64,000 bases of DNA from Silene conica (taxonomy: Eukaryota > Streptophyta > Magnoliopsida > Caryophyllales > Caryophyllaceae): NCBI GenBank assembly GCA_029255685.2, contig CM055318.2, forward strand, positions 3,167,001 to 3,231,000, read 5' to 3'. Shown here piece by piece: positions 41,301-53,121 of the stretch. The notes beneath the pieces are model-generated. The model saw nothing but the letters and a program-made list of their open reading frames with translations, was not told the DNA's origin and made no database searches. Position 1 is the stretch's first letter. Every line of letters starts with the position of its first letter. A program made the position numbers and the translations under genes.

Positions 41301-44300
41301 GATTCTGAATTTGACATTTCAGAGGAGTTCAGTGATTTAAACAGTGAATAGGCAGTGTTTTAGAACAGTAGTAACTTTTTTTTTTTTTTATTTCTATTTA
41401 TTTTATTTTAATTAGGTTTTTGTCATTCCCAAAACAAACTGTTGTTGTAAAAAAGCCTGTTAAAATCCTGAAAATTGTAGGTCCAATTTTTCCAAATTAT
41501 GAAGTAGTATTATCATTCTTACTTAATAATACCAAGTTATTTTCAGTTCTTTCTTCATCATTATCCTTCCTTTTCTTTTACTCCCGGTTCTTTGTCTTAA
41601 GTTTTTGAGGTAAATGTTATTTCTGGCAGTCTGTCTCTCATTTAAGATGGTAAAGTTAATGTGGCTCGGTTATCGATGCCGCATTTTTGTTACCTTCACT
41701 TGTTAGTTGTAATATTTTATGTGCGTACTTGGGTAGTCAACTAGTCTTACGGTTTTTAATGTACAAAAACATAAACTAGACGGTTGTATGCGTACGTCTT
41801 AAGTGCATACAACAGTTTTCTAATAAACTAGACGGTTGTATGCATACATCTTAAGTGTGTGCATACAACCGTTTTTTAATGTACAAAAACATAAACTAGA
41901 TGGTTGTATGCCAACGGTTTTTTAATGTACAAAAACATAAACTAGAGAGTTGTATGCATACATCTTAAGTGCATACAGCCGTTTTTTAATGTACAAAAAC
42001 ATAAACTAGACGGTTGTATACTTGTATGCATACATCTTAAGTGCATACAACCGTTTTTTAATGTACAAAACATAAACTAGACGGTTGTATACTTGTATGC
42101 ATGTATTTTAAGTGCATAGAACCGTCTCAGAGTACTTGCCGTTTTCAATGACCTAAGAGTTTTTTCTTTGTGAATTGTGTGACGCATCTCATATACGTTT
42201 TATTCACTCTATTTAGTGTATATGTATCCCGTATCTGGTATGATCTTGAATTCTTGATTGAAATCTCATTATTAGAATGTGTGATCGGGTAGATGTGGAA
42301 CCTAGCGATTTGACATTTCATCAAGCGATCCGTATGAACTTACTTGACCTTTTTGCTCACTTATTTTGAGTGATTGATGTCATTTGTGGATTTTTTTAGC
42401 CTCGGATCCTGCTAGTGTCGAAGTCCCGTAGATTTAAGCAATTTAACAAAAATCAACGACCCTACGTTTCGTTCCTTGGTTCACGTCTTGATTGGCATGT
42501 TGAAATCTTTCTACTGCTAGAAGTTTCTTGTCAATGTCCTTAGTCCTTACTGAGTTGCAACTTCTGAGTCCTTCGCTGCCTAGCTATCGTTAATCTGTAA
42601 CACGACACACATCTTTGCACATTTAAGAATTTTTTTGTCGTAATTCTTTTCCCGAGTATAAAATACCGCACTATTTAGATTCAATCATTCAAAATAGCGT
42701 GCTTTTAAAAACATATTTTAAAAATATTAATAATATTCAAATATTAAAACAAAAATCCTTTATGAAATTATTGTTCACTTCTTGTTGTTGCACAATATAT
42801 CGGGGTAAATTTCGTGATATGAAATCCCGAATATGAACACACTGTACAATTGTACATATCCTTACAATCTTTAAGTTTTCTGAAGTTAACAATCTGATAG
42901 TGCTTTGTTCTGTAACTTTAAAAAGGGCTTCAAGTTTCCATGCCGCATGCTAGTATTTTAGTCTCGATATATTATATACTTCCATCGAAATGTTGGAAAT
43001 GACATTGGGAATTTTTGTCTGCAGTCATTTGATAAATCTATTATTCGTAGTATAATATAAGATTAATTATAGTAATTCCTTCCCCGTTGAAAAAAAATTC
43101 ATCTTACAATGATTTGCATACGAAATATTTCGCTCACGTGCTTGCATAATCTTTCTCTTTGTGTTATTTTATATTTCCTTCCGTGCTTTGTTCCTGTCGT
43201 GTTATTTTTATTTATCAAAGCTAATAATGTGATGATTAGCCAGACGATCTGACCAAGTACTGCTGGCGTTCGTTGTAAACACATTTTTTAGAGTAATTAG
43301 ATCACTTTTATCATTGATTCTATGATTAATGAAGTACAAAGGGGCATTTTCTTCCACATCCTCGTCAGAAAAAAAAAAGCCGCTACTATACCGTTCGTGT
43401 TTGCTAGTTCCGAAGGCTGTGAATTTTGAAAGCCTTAGCTGCTTTTGATGCTGAGTAAGATAATGGTGTTCTTGAAAGCTACTTTCATTACTTAAATCAT
43501 GGTTTTATGGAATTTTAGTTGGCAAAACTATATTATTACTTTCATTTCGAAGTACAAATCGACTTTTTGGCAATCTAATCTGCTTTGATATACGTTGCGT
43601 CGTGCGTCTCGTATTATATTTTTTCAAGTCCTGAACTTCTTACATCATAGCAAGATTCTTAAAACACATGATCATACTTACTTTCTTATTTTTCGGCATA
43701 TGCCACATGCTCGGCTGCTTGCATTGTTCATACTGTTTTTAACATCTTTGTTATGCTCTTGCTTTAATTTTATTCAGCTTTATTATATCTGAGTTGCTAT
43801 TTCTGTAACGCCGGCCGTAAACTTCTAACTGTTCTAAGTGAACTAATTTCGCATGATAGCGTAAACCCGACTCTTTTACCTCTTATGTTGGTTTATCAGT
43901 TGAGTTTTAGGGTGTTATGTCTTACTCCGTCCGAAATCTTATATTTTCTGTATGTGCTGCAATGCTGGTGTTTAGCAAAAACTTTCTGTAGTAACGTCAT
44001 GACCGTAAACTGCTCCGACTTAACTTCGCTACACTAATAGGAAATATGGATTCAATAGCTGTATGATCTTCGCCTCTTCGGTGTTCTTTGAAACCTTTGC
44101 ATGTCGTGTTTCTATGAAATTTGGTCTGGATTGGGTTCGGGTAGATAAATTTACGTCAATATGTGGCTTCGGGTGTGCTTTATGCACGATGAAAACAATC
44201 GAGTTAAAACTAATCCTCCATTTCGGTACAATAGGTGATTCAGGCTCGAAAAGGGAGTATATAGTAGCCTCATCAATCGGTTATCGATACGATTAGCTAC

Positions 44301-47300
44301 TTGTGGAGTTGTGGCTTTGATATGCTTGTAGTCTTTTATGGTAACCTAGTTTGATTCACATTAGGAAAGATTATGCTTCTGACCCGAGTTCAAATCACAC
44401 ACATTATCCCGTACTTCGAGGCGCGGAGCTAAGATTTTTGCATTTTGTAGTAACTATTTTTCCGAATAATACGCTCATTATTTGACATAGTGAATACCTA
44501 ATGTATCCATTATTATCCATTCCATATGTAAGTTGTACATTTGGTAGAGTCCGAAGTCGTAGATGTGACACATGCCTGAATCACCCGTCCCCTTGGTATC
44601 TTACCCATCTTGTTTCCTCTCCTACTAAAAACCGGCATCCTTGTCTCCTCAGTCAATATAATTCTCGAAACTTTTGAGTCGAAATCGACATGAAACCAAT
44701 TAGGTAACTAGAATCGGAAGGAGAATTATTGGGGAAAGAAAGGGAAAGGGAGAGGGAGAAATAAGATGGATGTTGAGAGTTGATATTATATACTCCTTAT
44801 GTAGGTTATACATTTGTAGTAGAGTTCGAACTCGTATAAATGTAACATCATCACCCATCCCTTTTTTTTATCGTACCCATCTTGTTTCCTCACCTACTAA
44901 AAAACCCGGCATTCTTGTCCCCTTAGAGATAATCCTAGAAACTTTTGAGTCGAAACCGACATGAAACCAATTAGACAACCGGAATAGGAAGGAGGATTAT
45001 TGGTGAAAGAAAGGGAGAGAGGGTAAATAAGATGGATGTTGAGAGTGGATATTATATACTCCATATGTAAGTTATACATTAAATTTGGTAGTAGAGTCTG
45101 AACTCCTATAGATGTGACACAGGTCCGAATCACCCGTCCCCTTTTTATCTTACCCATCTTGTTTCCTTACCAACTAAAAAACCCGGCATCCTTGTCCCCT
45201 TAGTCGATACAATCCTAGAAACTTTTAACACGAAGCCGACATGAAGCCAATTAGGCAGTCGGAATCGGAAGGAGAATTATTGGTGAAAGAAAAGGAGAGG
45301 GGGTAAATAAGATGGTTGTTGAGAGTGGATATTGTATACTCCATATGTAAGTTTGGTAGTAGAGTCCGAACTCCTATAGATGTGACACAGGTCCGAATCA
45401 CCCGTCCCCTTTTTATCTTACCCACCTTGTTCCCTCACCTACTAAAAAACCCGGCATCCTTGTCCCCCAGTCGATATAATCCTAGAAACTTTTAACACGA
45501 AACCGATATGAAGCCAATTAGGCAACCGGAATCGGAAGGAGAATTATTGGTGAAAGAAAGGGAGAGGAAGAGGGTAAATAAGATGGATGTTGAGAGTGGG
45601 GTTTAAAGGCACATGGAAACCCCCGGGGTTTACGCTGAGAAGGGTAAAGCAGGGCACAATTTGAAAGCCAAAGTCTCTATCTTTACCACACATAATTCTT
45701 TTGAGTGCGGTCTCTCCCTTTCTTCATCTCTTTAGGGATTGGTTGAATAGTCGTTTTCTTTGTCTTAGGGACTCTCCAAGTTTCCCTTCTTTCTTGGGGT
45801 GGTCTCCCACTTCATTATTTCCTTGTCTCTTCCCTACTTATATCATTTTTGAACCTACATTAGTATTAGTGTTCTGGCCTCCTTTGTGGGTCTCTCATTT
45901 ATTTTTTATTTTTCACTTATAAATATTTCGCAAACACAAATTTTTATTTCAGACCGTCATTTTTGGTCTGAAGTTTTAGACGGGCTATATGTGACCATTT
46001 TATAGTTAAATGTAACCACAATATAACTTGTTTGTCAAAATAATGGTCACATTTGGCTGTAAAATAGTTAAAAAATTCCGTCTTATTGTTTCAGACCAAA
46101 ATTGTCGTCTGAAACAAGACCAACTGCAAAACAAAATCTAACTTAAAACGGACACTATTCGGATAATACTCTTCTCATAATATAGGTGACACTATTCACG
46201 GGATGCTTCATATCCCCCACTTGTCTTCCCATCTGCGGCCTTACTATTGGATTAGCAACTATTTGCGAATTGCCTTCGGTTAGAAGTATTTGACATGGTT
46301 GTTTGTCCAAGTGCTGGATTCGTTTATTTTATCAAAAAGTTGTGTTTTTGGTTTAAAAAATGAAATGTCTCAATATCCTACCCGTGTAAGAGTGTTTAGT
46401 GTTGACACGGGTATGCAAGGTGTTAAGAGTCGGAGCAACTTAGGTTAATAACAGTAAGGACAATAAAGATCCGCTGCAGATTGCAATACCCTCTTCTCCT
46501 CATTACCTTCCTAATGGAGAGAAAGTGAACAAATAATGGGGAGGATTGCTCCGGAGTTATGAGAAACATTTTCGGGGTAGAGGGTGTGGAGTCGCGACTC
46601 AAGGCCTACAACTTGGAGGATCAGATTTAGAATGTAGATTACTTTACAAAGTGGATTCACTCGATCTCTTGATCCCTCGACACAACCGGATGCTAACCTT
46701 TCTTTAGCTCGGCCATCTTTCTTAAACTAGTTTTTAGAGGAGTTAACGGTCGTCCGTCTGTGATGATAGAATTTACACGTAAGAGGGTCGTAGTGAAACA
46801 GAAGAATATGTGCCTATGAATATAACCCGAAACCCAATATGGAGTACATAATGTACTAATACGGAGTAACCCGAAATCGACAATAATGAAGTGTACAAGA
46901 CACAGAGACACAGACATGTAAACTTGCACGTATACATGGGTGGCTAGTTGCATAGAACATGTGAGGAGTCTGATGACATAATAATTTGGTTACTAATAGT
47001 AACACATGAGTACTAGAGACCTGTTTTCCTCGTATCCTATTGTGTCTGAACTATTCTGTTCACCTTTGGAATGGTAGGGGCCATTGAATTGATGAGCCAA
47101 TGACTTCCATTATTTCATGCATACACACACAACTCCGTCTCTCAGGGCCATCAAATAATAAATGTGAAATTCCCGGTTTTGATAGACTTTGTGACTATGT
47201 GAGTAGATTTAGCAAACGGGTTAATAACGTTGTTCGGGTTTGCAAGAATTCTAGGTGGTGTTATTAAATTATTTGCATTTAAGAAACTATACAACTAGGT

Positions 47301-50300
47301 GTGTACATCTCGTAGTATAGAAATTATAGATTAGGAGTTTTTTAGCAAAAAATTTGAGGTTATATATATATATATATTTTACGAGATTTATTGAAAAGAA
47401 TCGGAGTGGTTTTATAAAAACAATTGACTCAAAATATTATATTGAAACTGAAAAATAATATATATAAACTCAATAATATTTTAATTTTAACACGTAAAAA
47501 ATTAAAATGCATGTCCAAATTTTTAACAGCTACAAAAAGTTGCATGTTTGTGAATTATTTGGATTAAGGGTAAGATTATTGCTAGTCTTGAGTCAAGAAC
47601 AAGATTTACTTAAAACTACCAATAATTTATCAAAGTCTTAACAAAGTCTTAAGTCGAGTCATGAAAATCCAAGACTCAACGTAAGACTTTGGGTGATTCT
47701 TGACCCCACTTTCTATGGAAATTATCGAATGAGTGATTTCCATGTGTAATTTCTTTTTGTAAAAAAAAAGGTAATATAATAAAATAGAGTCTGAGGTGAA
47801 TCTAACGGATAATGTATACAGTCTGGGATGTGTCTGAACAATAAAAAAATAATAAAAGTTAGTGTCTGATGTGGCACAGTCTTTAAGACTTTGGTGAGTT
47901 GATCAATAAACTTACCCTAACATTGAGTATGCGATAATATCCCGATAAGGTCAGGCCGGGCCAATTCGTATCTCGGGTTAGTTTTGGGTCTTCAATTCTA
48001 GTTCAGGTCAGCCGAGTCTTCGAGTTGGGTCAGATTTGTCGGGTTTATGTGTATGACCCCATATAATAGTAAAACTATAACTATTTTACAGTAGATGTCA
48101 CTTGACATTTAGCTAACAAATTAGACATTTAAAGTCTCGGGCCTTCATTTCCGATAACTTTTTGAACTTGCTATTAGACATTCATGTCCAGACGCGGCGT
48201 CATTGAGGAAGTACAGGCAGAGCAGCGTGCATTACGGGGATTTGACTGCCCTCTTTGAAATGTTTTTCATCCATCACTACTTCTCTTTCTTTTTATTTTT
48301 ACTGCAGAAGCTGCCTCTGTGCCATCTTGTCCACTCTGATTTAGGAAACGACTGGACAATCCCCTCTTATTTTATTTTTATCTTTTTGACCTTTTTATCC
48401 CTCGGAATATTACGACGAGTCAAATATTACCCACGTGGTTGAATAAAACAAAACAAAATGCAGATTTAAAATGCAGATTTGACTAGCAGAATGATTTAGC
48501 GGATTTGACTAGTAAATTTAATTAGCAGAATTATTTTAGAGGGTTTGGTAATTAGCAGTTTAAATTAGCAGATTGTCTAGAATCTTTGTAAAATGACATA
48601 TAAGGACATGAAAAAATTATTTATTAAATATATAAAAGGAATGTTAGTATTTTATTAAGAGGGTAAATAAGACAATTTTTTCCTTTCTAATATGCTAATT
48701 CAATATGCTGGTAGGAGCAACATATTGTAAAATAGCATATTGGACCCAATATACTATTTCAATATGTCATTAATCAAACACCCTAAATAGCATATTGGTA
48801 GGTCAAACATGCTAAATCTCTCAAATATGCTGAAATTTGGCCAATATGTTGTTTACCAAACAAAGCCTTTACTTTCTTTGTACCTTCTCTGTGTTTTTAG
48901 TGTTTGACCCGTCACAAGTTTACGACGAATATACCCGGCACAGATGAGAATTTGTTTATATGGAATATGTTTTGAGAGATGTCACATTTGTTAGGCCTAC
49001 TTGTTGGTCCTTTTATAAGCCTTGTGTGGGTTGCATTCAATGGTTTGTGTCTCTTTCAAAGCCCTGTTGATGATCAAAACCCTTGGGTAGGAATACGACC
49101 TTTGACTACATTTATGATTTACCATGTTTTTTAGGCTAATATTCACGGTTATCCATAGACCAAAATTTAGTTCCGCAAAAAAAAAGAGCAAAATAAGTGG
49201 ACGGTTTTAGCACACGAGATTAGTTGGTAGTGGTGGGCCAGAATTTGAAGTTAGCGGGGGCGAATGAGTAATGGTATAGGGTAATCTCGAAAAAAAGTTC
49301 AAAAATTGTAACTAAGGGGTTTTTTGGTTGCCTTTTAAAATCACGGGAATTGGAAAATCATGGGAGGTGGGAAATTGAGTCTTGTTTGGTTGCCCAATTC
49401 ATAGGAATTAGAACTTTCGAGGTAACTCTAATTCCTACATAATAGAAAGTCATTTACCTAGCTCCTCAAGGTAGTGGAAGTTCACGCATGGATTGAAGTT
49501 CCTACATCTAACCAAAAAACATTTACATAATTCACGTAATTTTTAAGTTCATATGAATTTAATCTTCCCGGAATAAGGAATTTTATCTTCCCATGCCGAA
49601 CCAAACGACCCCTAAAAATGTAGAAATTTCTATCCTTGAGCAGGGGCGGGCATGCAGGTGCCAGCTTTCATGGTATTAAGTCTAGGTTACAACATCAAAT
49701 TGCGTCGAGTTTTAGTGTTATTAGGACTGTATTTCAAGGTGGTAACCATAATATATGAGTTCGTCTGATAATTGATCACGAGATGAAGTTTCAAACTCGG
49801 ATTTAATATATCTTGTATTTTGGGTAGTAGTTAATCAAAGACGATGTATATACTAAAATAAGCGTTGCTAGCTAGAGCAGCGGATTTAAAACTGGGCAGA
49901 AGATTGATTTGCGCATTCTACGGGCATGAGCTTAGCTTGATATTCATGATGGCATGTTAGTGTATTTTGCAGACTTGATCTCGAAATTGGATAGCTTAAA
50001 CTGATCTCGGCCGTTTTGTTATGAATATGGCCAGTATAAACTACACATGCTATCTTAAACTGATCTCGGCCGTTTTACAATATGACATCCTTGGTGTTAT
50101 TTAATTTTAAGTTTGTTCCTTTAGGTTCCGTCACTCAGGCAAGCTAATGACGGGATGCATTTGGGTTTCTGTTGGTTGCTTATGTTTCGAGTAGCATGCT
50201 TACTGTAAATGTCGACTTTGAACTGTCATCGACTGATATCACAAGCACTTGGATCAACTGATTAGAGATCGATTTATCTTAAGACATTGGTCATGCAATC

Positions 50301-51559
50301 TTCGTAAAACTCCTACATGATATATACGGAGTATTAATTTAAACCGTTTACGTGGTAGTTTTGTTTGTTACTTGAGTAGGTCTTTTGTACTGAAATGTCT
50401 TTGCTGAAGTCGTCTACCCTATGTTACTCTGACTCGGCTTGAAGGGTCGGACACGGGTCCGTATCCAAGTGTCGGACACGGCTATTTTATGAAAAAGGTT
50501 CAAGTTTTTGGTCTAAAATGAAGTGTCCGAGTGTCATACCAATGTCCAAGAATCAAGTGTCGGACACGGGTACGGGAGGTCATATGAAGTGTCAAAGTAA
50601 CATTGCGTCTACCCACGTAAGGATATAAACGTTCTTGTAGCGAAAAAACTGGGTCTTCCGTGTGATTTCTTTTTTCGATAACAATCTTCATGAGTGTTAG
50701 CCTAACGTTACCGTGTTCATCTTTCCAGAGGAAGCAGCTGTGTCTTCAGACGAGGAATGTAGTGGAGGTGAGGTTGATGTACATGAAATACAGCCCAGGG
50801 ACGAAGAGCGGGATCTCAAGGATCAGCTCCTTCGTAGATTTGGCAGTCACATAAGCAGCCTCAAGCTCGAATTTTCCAAGAAAAAGAAGAAAGGGAAGTT
50901 ACCTAGGGAAGCTCGGCAATTGCTTTTCGAGTGGTGGAATGCTCACTATAAGTGGCCTTATCCCACGGTTAGTACGCTTTTCTGTTCTTTGGCTCGGTAA
51001 TGTTAAGCAAATTTTAGTTCGGTTTAACTTAGGTCAACAATTCTGAACGACGGCCATAGTATTATCTCTGTCTTACGAATAACACGAGTAAGATTGTATA
51101 TCTAACTCGCATTTGCCCACCTATTCACTATCCTGAATCCTATGGCGGATCTGAGGGAAATGGGGAAGGAAAGGGAGGGCATGTACCCTCACGCGACCCA
51201 AAATATTCAGTTATATATATATATATGTATAAGTTGTTAGTATCATTTGTTTGCAATATAATGATACTGGTGTAGTGGTAAATGAAACTGATATTAGGCT
51301 AATGTTTTTTTTTCTGGCCAAGTAACAGTGAAGCTAAAACCAAAGCTCATAAATCGAGTAAGAGTTGCAATAGCTAATATGTTCGGTATTTAATGATCAG
51401 GAAGGTGATAAAATCGCACTGGCTGAGATGACGGGTCTGGATCAAAGGCAAATCAACAACTGGTTTATAAACCAACGGAAGCGTCACTGGAAGCCATCGG
51501 AGAACATGCAATTTGCTCTCATGGACAATATTTCGGGACAATACTTCCCAGATGACTGA
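38385..51559 (+). CDS. Class I KNOX homeobox protein (KNAT2/KNAT6 type)
   Basis: A TALE homeodomain transcription factor of the meristem-maintenance class. Five exons: 38385-38699, 39386-39505, 39666-39804, 50729-50967, 51401-51559, totalling 972 nt or 323 residues, close to KNAT2 and KNAT6. A His-rich N-terminus is followed by KNOX1 (about 82-125, [16 protein letters not shown]), KNOX2 (about 138-186), a short acidic linker and the ELK region (about 220-241). The homeodomain (about 242-305) has the three-residue extension PYP (268-270) and recognition helix [10 protein letters not shown] (292-301). The C-terminus [10 protein letters not shown].. is typical of KNAT2/6. The start at 38385 gives MDEMYG; the in-frame TTG upstream is not used. 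Intron 3 is 10,924 bp, far larger than the others. KNOX proteins pair with BELL homeodomain proteins through the KNOX domains. Confidence 0.93.
38740..38834. mobile_element. Stowaway MITE in KNOX intron 1
   Basis: CTCCGTCTCATCTG at the left pairs imperfectly with GAGACGGAGGGAG at the right. TA duplications at 38738-38739 and 38835-38836. 95 bp. A second palindromic piece follows (GAGATGGAGCGAGTAAT at about 38900 against ATTACTCGCTCCGTCTC at about 38975). Confidence 0.7.
39205..39345 (+). mobile_element. SINE-like repeat in KNOX intron 1
   Basis: ACCTCGAGTGGTAAGAGCTC resembles a tRNA A-box, and GGGCGTTTGATTCTCACCC resembles a B-box. The B-box part is repeated about 75 bp downstream (GGGAGGGTTTGATTCTCACC). 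Probably a tRNA-derived SINE relic. No tail or target duplication was fixed. Confidence 0.45.
39993..40019 (+). mobile_element. Possible Helitron 3' end in KNOX intron 3
   Basis: Short hairpin GTGATATTTCAC followed by GGGTATTACAC and CTAG (40016-40019), then T. A related GTGATATTTCACGGGTATTA occurs about 80 bp upstream (39911). Weaker stem than the other Helitron ends. Confidence 0.35.
40803..41135. mobile_element. Two opposed TGACGG-type MITEs in KNOX intron 3
   Basis: 40803-40935 reads from AGACGGATATTGTCCCTCTC to GCTCGTCACAAGCAAGAC. 40985-41135 is in the inverse order, from CGTCTTGCTTGTGACGGACA to CGACGGATAGTCCCCG. Two copies of one family about 50 bp apart in opposite orientation could form a long hairpin. 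Confidence 0.55.
41758..42125. repeat. Palindromic tandem repeat in KNOX intron 3
   Basis: Five to six units of about 60-65 bp: AATGTACAAAAACATAAACT, AGACGGTTGTATGCATACAT, then CTTAAGTGCATACAACCGTT. In each unit the CGGTTGTATGC arm pairs with GCATACAACCG, so every unit can fold into a hairpin. One unit is shortened (about 41888-41925). Confidence 0.85.
44515..45600. repeat. Tandem array of about 275-bp units in KNOX intron 3
   Basis: Four diverged units starting CCATATGTAAGTTATACATT-like near 44520, 44796, 45062 and 45341. Each contains CACCCGTCCCC, TTACCCATCTTGTTTCC, CGGCAT.CTTGTC, GGAAGGAGAATTATTGG and AAATAAGATGGATGTTGAGA. Short antisense frames inside (66 and 86 codons) are similar to each other only because the repeat is. 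Confidence 0.85.
45948..46116. mobile_element. Foldback MITE in KNOX intron 3
   Basis: TTTCAGACCGTCATTTTTGG followed by TCTGAA at the left pairs with TTCAGACCAAAATTGTCGTC followed by TGAAA at the right. Inner arms GTGACCATTTTATAG and AATGGTCACATTTGGC also pair. The whole 169 bp folds back. Non-coding. Confidence 0.6.
47280..47560. repeat. AT-rich GAGTTT-family repeat in KNOX intron 3
   Basis: TTTACGAGATTTATTGAAAA and AAAATATTATATTGAAACT match the sequence at about 12820-12990 in order. An (AT)n tract sits at 47360-47378. Confidence 0.45.
48470..48871. mobile_element. Possible MITE in KNOX intron 3
   Basis: The right part (CAACATATTG, AGCATATTGG, CAATATGTTGTTTACCAAAC) matches the family at 33665-34000. 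The left part repeats TTAGCAGATT/AGCAGAAT words. Borders uncertain. Confidence 0.4.
49316..49612. mobile_element. Tourist-like MITE in KNOX intron 3
   Basis: Ends GGGGTTTTTTGGTTGCC and GGCAACC-like complement (CCGAACCAAACGACCCC), with TAA duplications at 49313-49315 and 49613-49615. 297 bp, no coding frame. Confidence 0.7.
50420..50605. mobile_element. Mutator-like MITE just before KNOX exon 4
   Basis: The 186-bp element starts TATGTTACTCTGACTC and ends with the complement of CAATGTTACTTTGACAC. An exact 9-bp duplication CGTCTACCC flanks it (50411-50419, 50606-50614), the length typical of Mutator-like elements. It carries repeated GTGTCGGACACGG words, also echoed near 46380-46440. It ends 123 bp before the exon 4 acceptor. 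Confidence 0.7.
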
Positions 51560-52074
51560 TCAATGTAATCATCGTTTAGATAACACGTTCATTTATTTTG
51601 TCGACGACTCATACTTAATCTGGCTTATGTATATGTGTCAGCAACAATTTACCAACTCGGAAACACAATTTAGGTTAATTATGTGAACGGAGGGTAAAAA
51701 TTATGCAAAAATTTACCCCTTCTGTCATTTGTATTCTCATTGCATTGAAGACAAACCAACTTACCATAATGTATCTAATTTCATTGAACCATGGCTTTTC
51801 CTTGATCCTGTGCTTCATAGATCATAACCAATGGAACCGTCTTTTTTTCAGGTGCGCGATTGAACCGTCTTTGTCGTAAGGTAGTCAGTCATTCACTTGC
51901 TGTTTACATTTTTTCTAACCTAAGTTAGATTTATTGTGAAAAAGGCTATGAACTAATCAACTATGCTTAAAAGAGTACTTTATGATCTTCATCCCATTTA
52001 AGTGTTTTAGTTGTCTATGTGCTAAGAACTTTACGGTCAAACGTTAGTCCATGGGTCCATATTGTTGTTACAAA

Positions 52075-52085
52075 TGGTATCAGAG
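52075..52085 (+). mobile_element. Retrotransposon primer-binding-site remnant
   Basis: TGGTATCAGAG, the complement of the 3' end of initiator tRNA-Met used as a primer by many plant LTR retrotransposons. It follows TTGTTGTTACAAA, which could be an LTR end. No gag/pol frame follows. A relic at most. Confidence 0.4.
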
Positions 52086-52339
52086 TAGCATTGCGATCCT
52101 TCCGTGATATTGACCCTATTTATGATGAGCATGGGCAAAAGTGAGCCGGACTGAATACGAGCGTAGAATTGCTCACCTTGAGCTCGAAAAGTGCGAAATC
52201 CTGCTCGGCTCAAGCTCGAGAATCATGGGCTCGAGCTAGACCTCAGCATTGGAAGTATGGCTCGAGCTGGGTCGTGGATCGAGTTGAGCTTGAGTCAAGT
52301 AACTTAAATATGCTTACAATAAGCCTCCCTTATCCGTTA

Positions 52340-52597
52340 CTCCCTCCATTCTTTTTATATCACCCCATTCACCTTTTTGACACTATTCATAACCGAGTAT
52401 TAAACGTCAGTTTTCTCTCAATCCGTTCACGGAAATATATTCATGTGAGATCTTTTTTAATTTGTCTTGATAAGAGGATTAAGAATATCAAAATTTTATA
52501 ATTTTTAGTAGTATGTATCTAAAGATATAATCGAAACAAAATGAGTATTGGCAAATGTGTATAAAGAAATGGGGTGATATAAAAAGAATGGAGGGAG
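52340..52597. mobile_element. Stowaway-like MITE, 258 bp, copy 2
   Basis: Same length and nearly identical to 36494-36751, ends CTCCCTCCATTC / GAATGGAGGGAG, TA duplications at 52338-52339 and 52598-52599. Recent amplification of this subfamily is implied. Confidence 0.88.
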
Positions 52598-53121
52598 TAC
52601 AATTTATGACGGGTCGGATAGCTCCCCACTTGTATAGATAAGATAAGTCTAGGAATAACAAAGCGTTTGCCTTTTCCTTCTTGCATAGAATAATAATTTT
52701 TGAACCTTGGTCATTTGCTTGGAATCAGATGTCAGAACACACTTTTTTATTTACACAATTTACTCTAAAACAGAAAGAGTTAATCTTGTGTGAGACGGTT
52801 TTACACTAATATAGGTATAGGCAGAACCAATCCCAACCATACTAGTAAACAAAGTGCCAAAATAATTTCGTTTTACAAAAAATTATATAAAATCGTGTTA
52901 CACAAGTATTTTTATTAACCATAATACAAAAACCGTCTCATACGAAAATCCGTCTCATTTTGGGCTACTCCTAACTAATAACAACCTAAACATAACGGGG
53001 CTTCATATCAGCCTTCTCTATACTATCTAGTATCTACACCCACAACAAGCCCAATAAATAAAATAAAATAAAATATCCACTCAAATCCCAAAAAAATCAA
53101 TTAAACGATAAAATCCTAAAT

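Larger units (their letters stand above)
51560..53121. other. KNOX-MENG intergenic region
   Basis: Contains the KNOX 3' flank, an LTR-retrotransposon primer-binding-site remnant (52075-52085), CTCGAGCT-rich decayed repeat (52140-52310), a Stowaway MITE (52340-52597) and the MENG upstream region. No other gene was recognised. Confidence 0.45.

Noticed and set aside
44897..45425. Two similar antisense frames as a duplicated gene
   Set aside because: Their similarity is explained by the 275-bp tandem repeat. They have no family resemblance and start in the repeat.
52075..52330. A full LTR retrotransposon starting at the primer-binding-site motif
   Set aside because: No gag or polymerase-like frame follows, and a matching second LTR is not present in the window.
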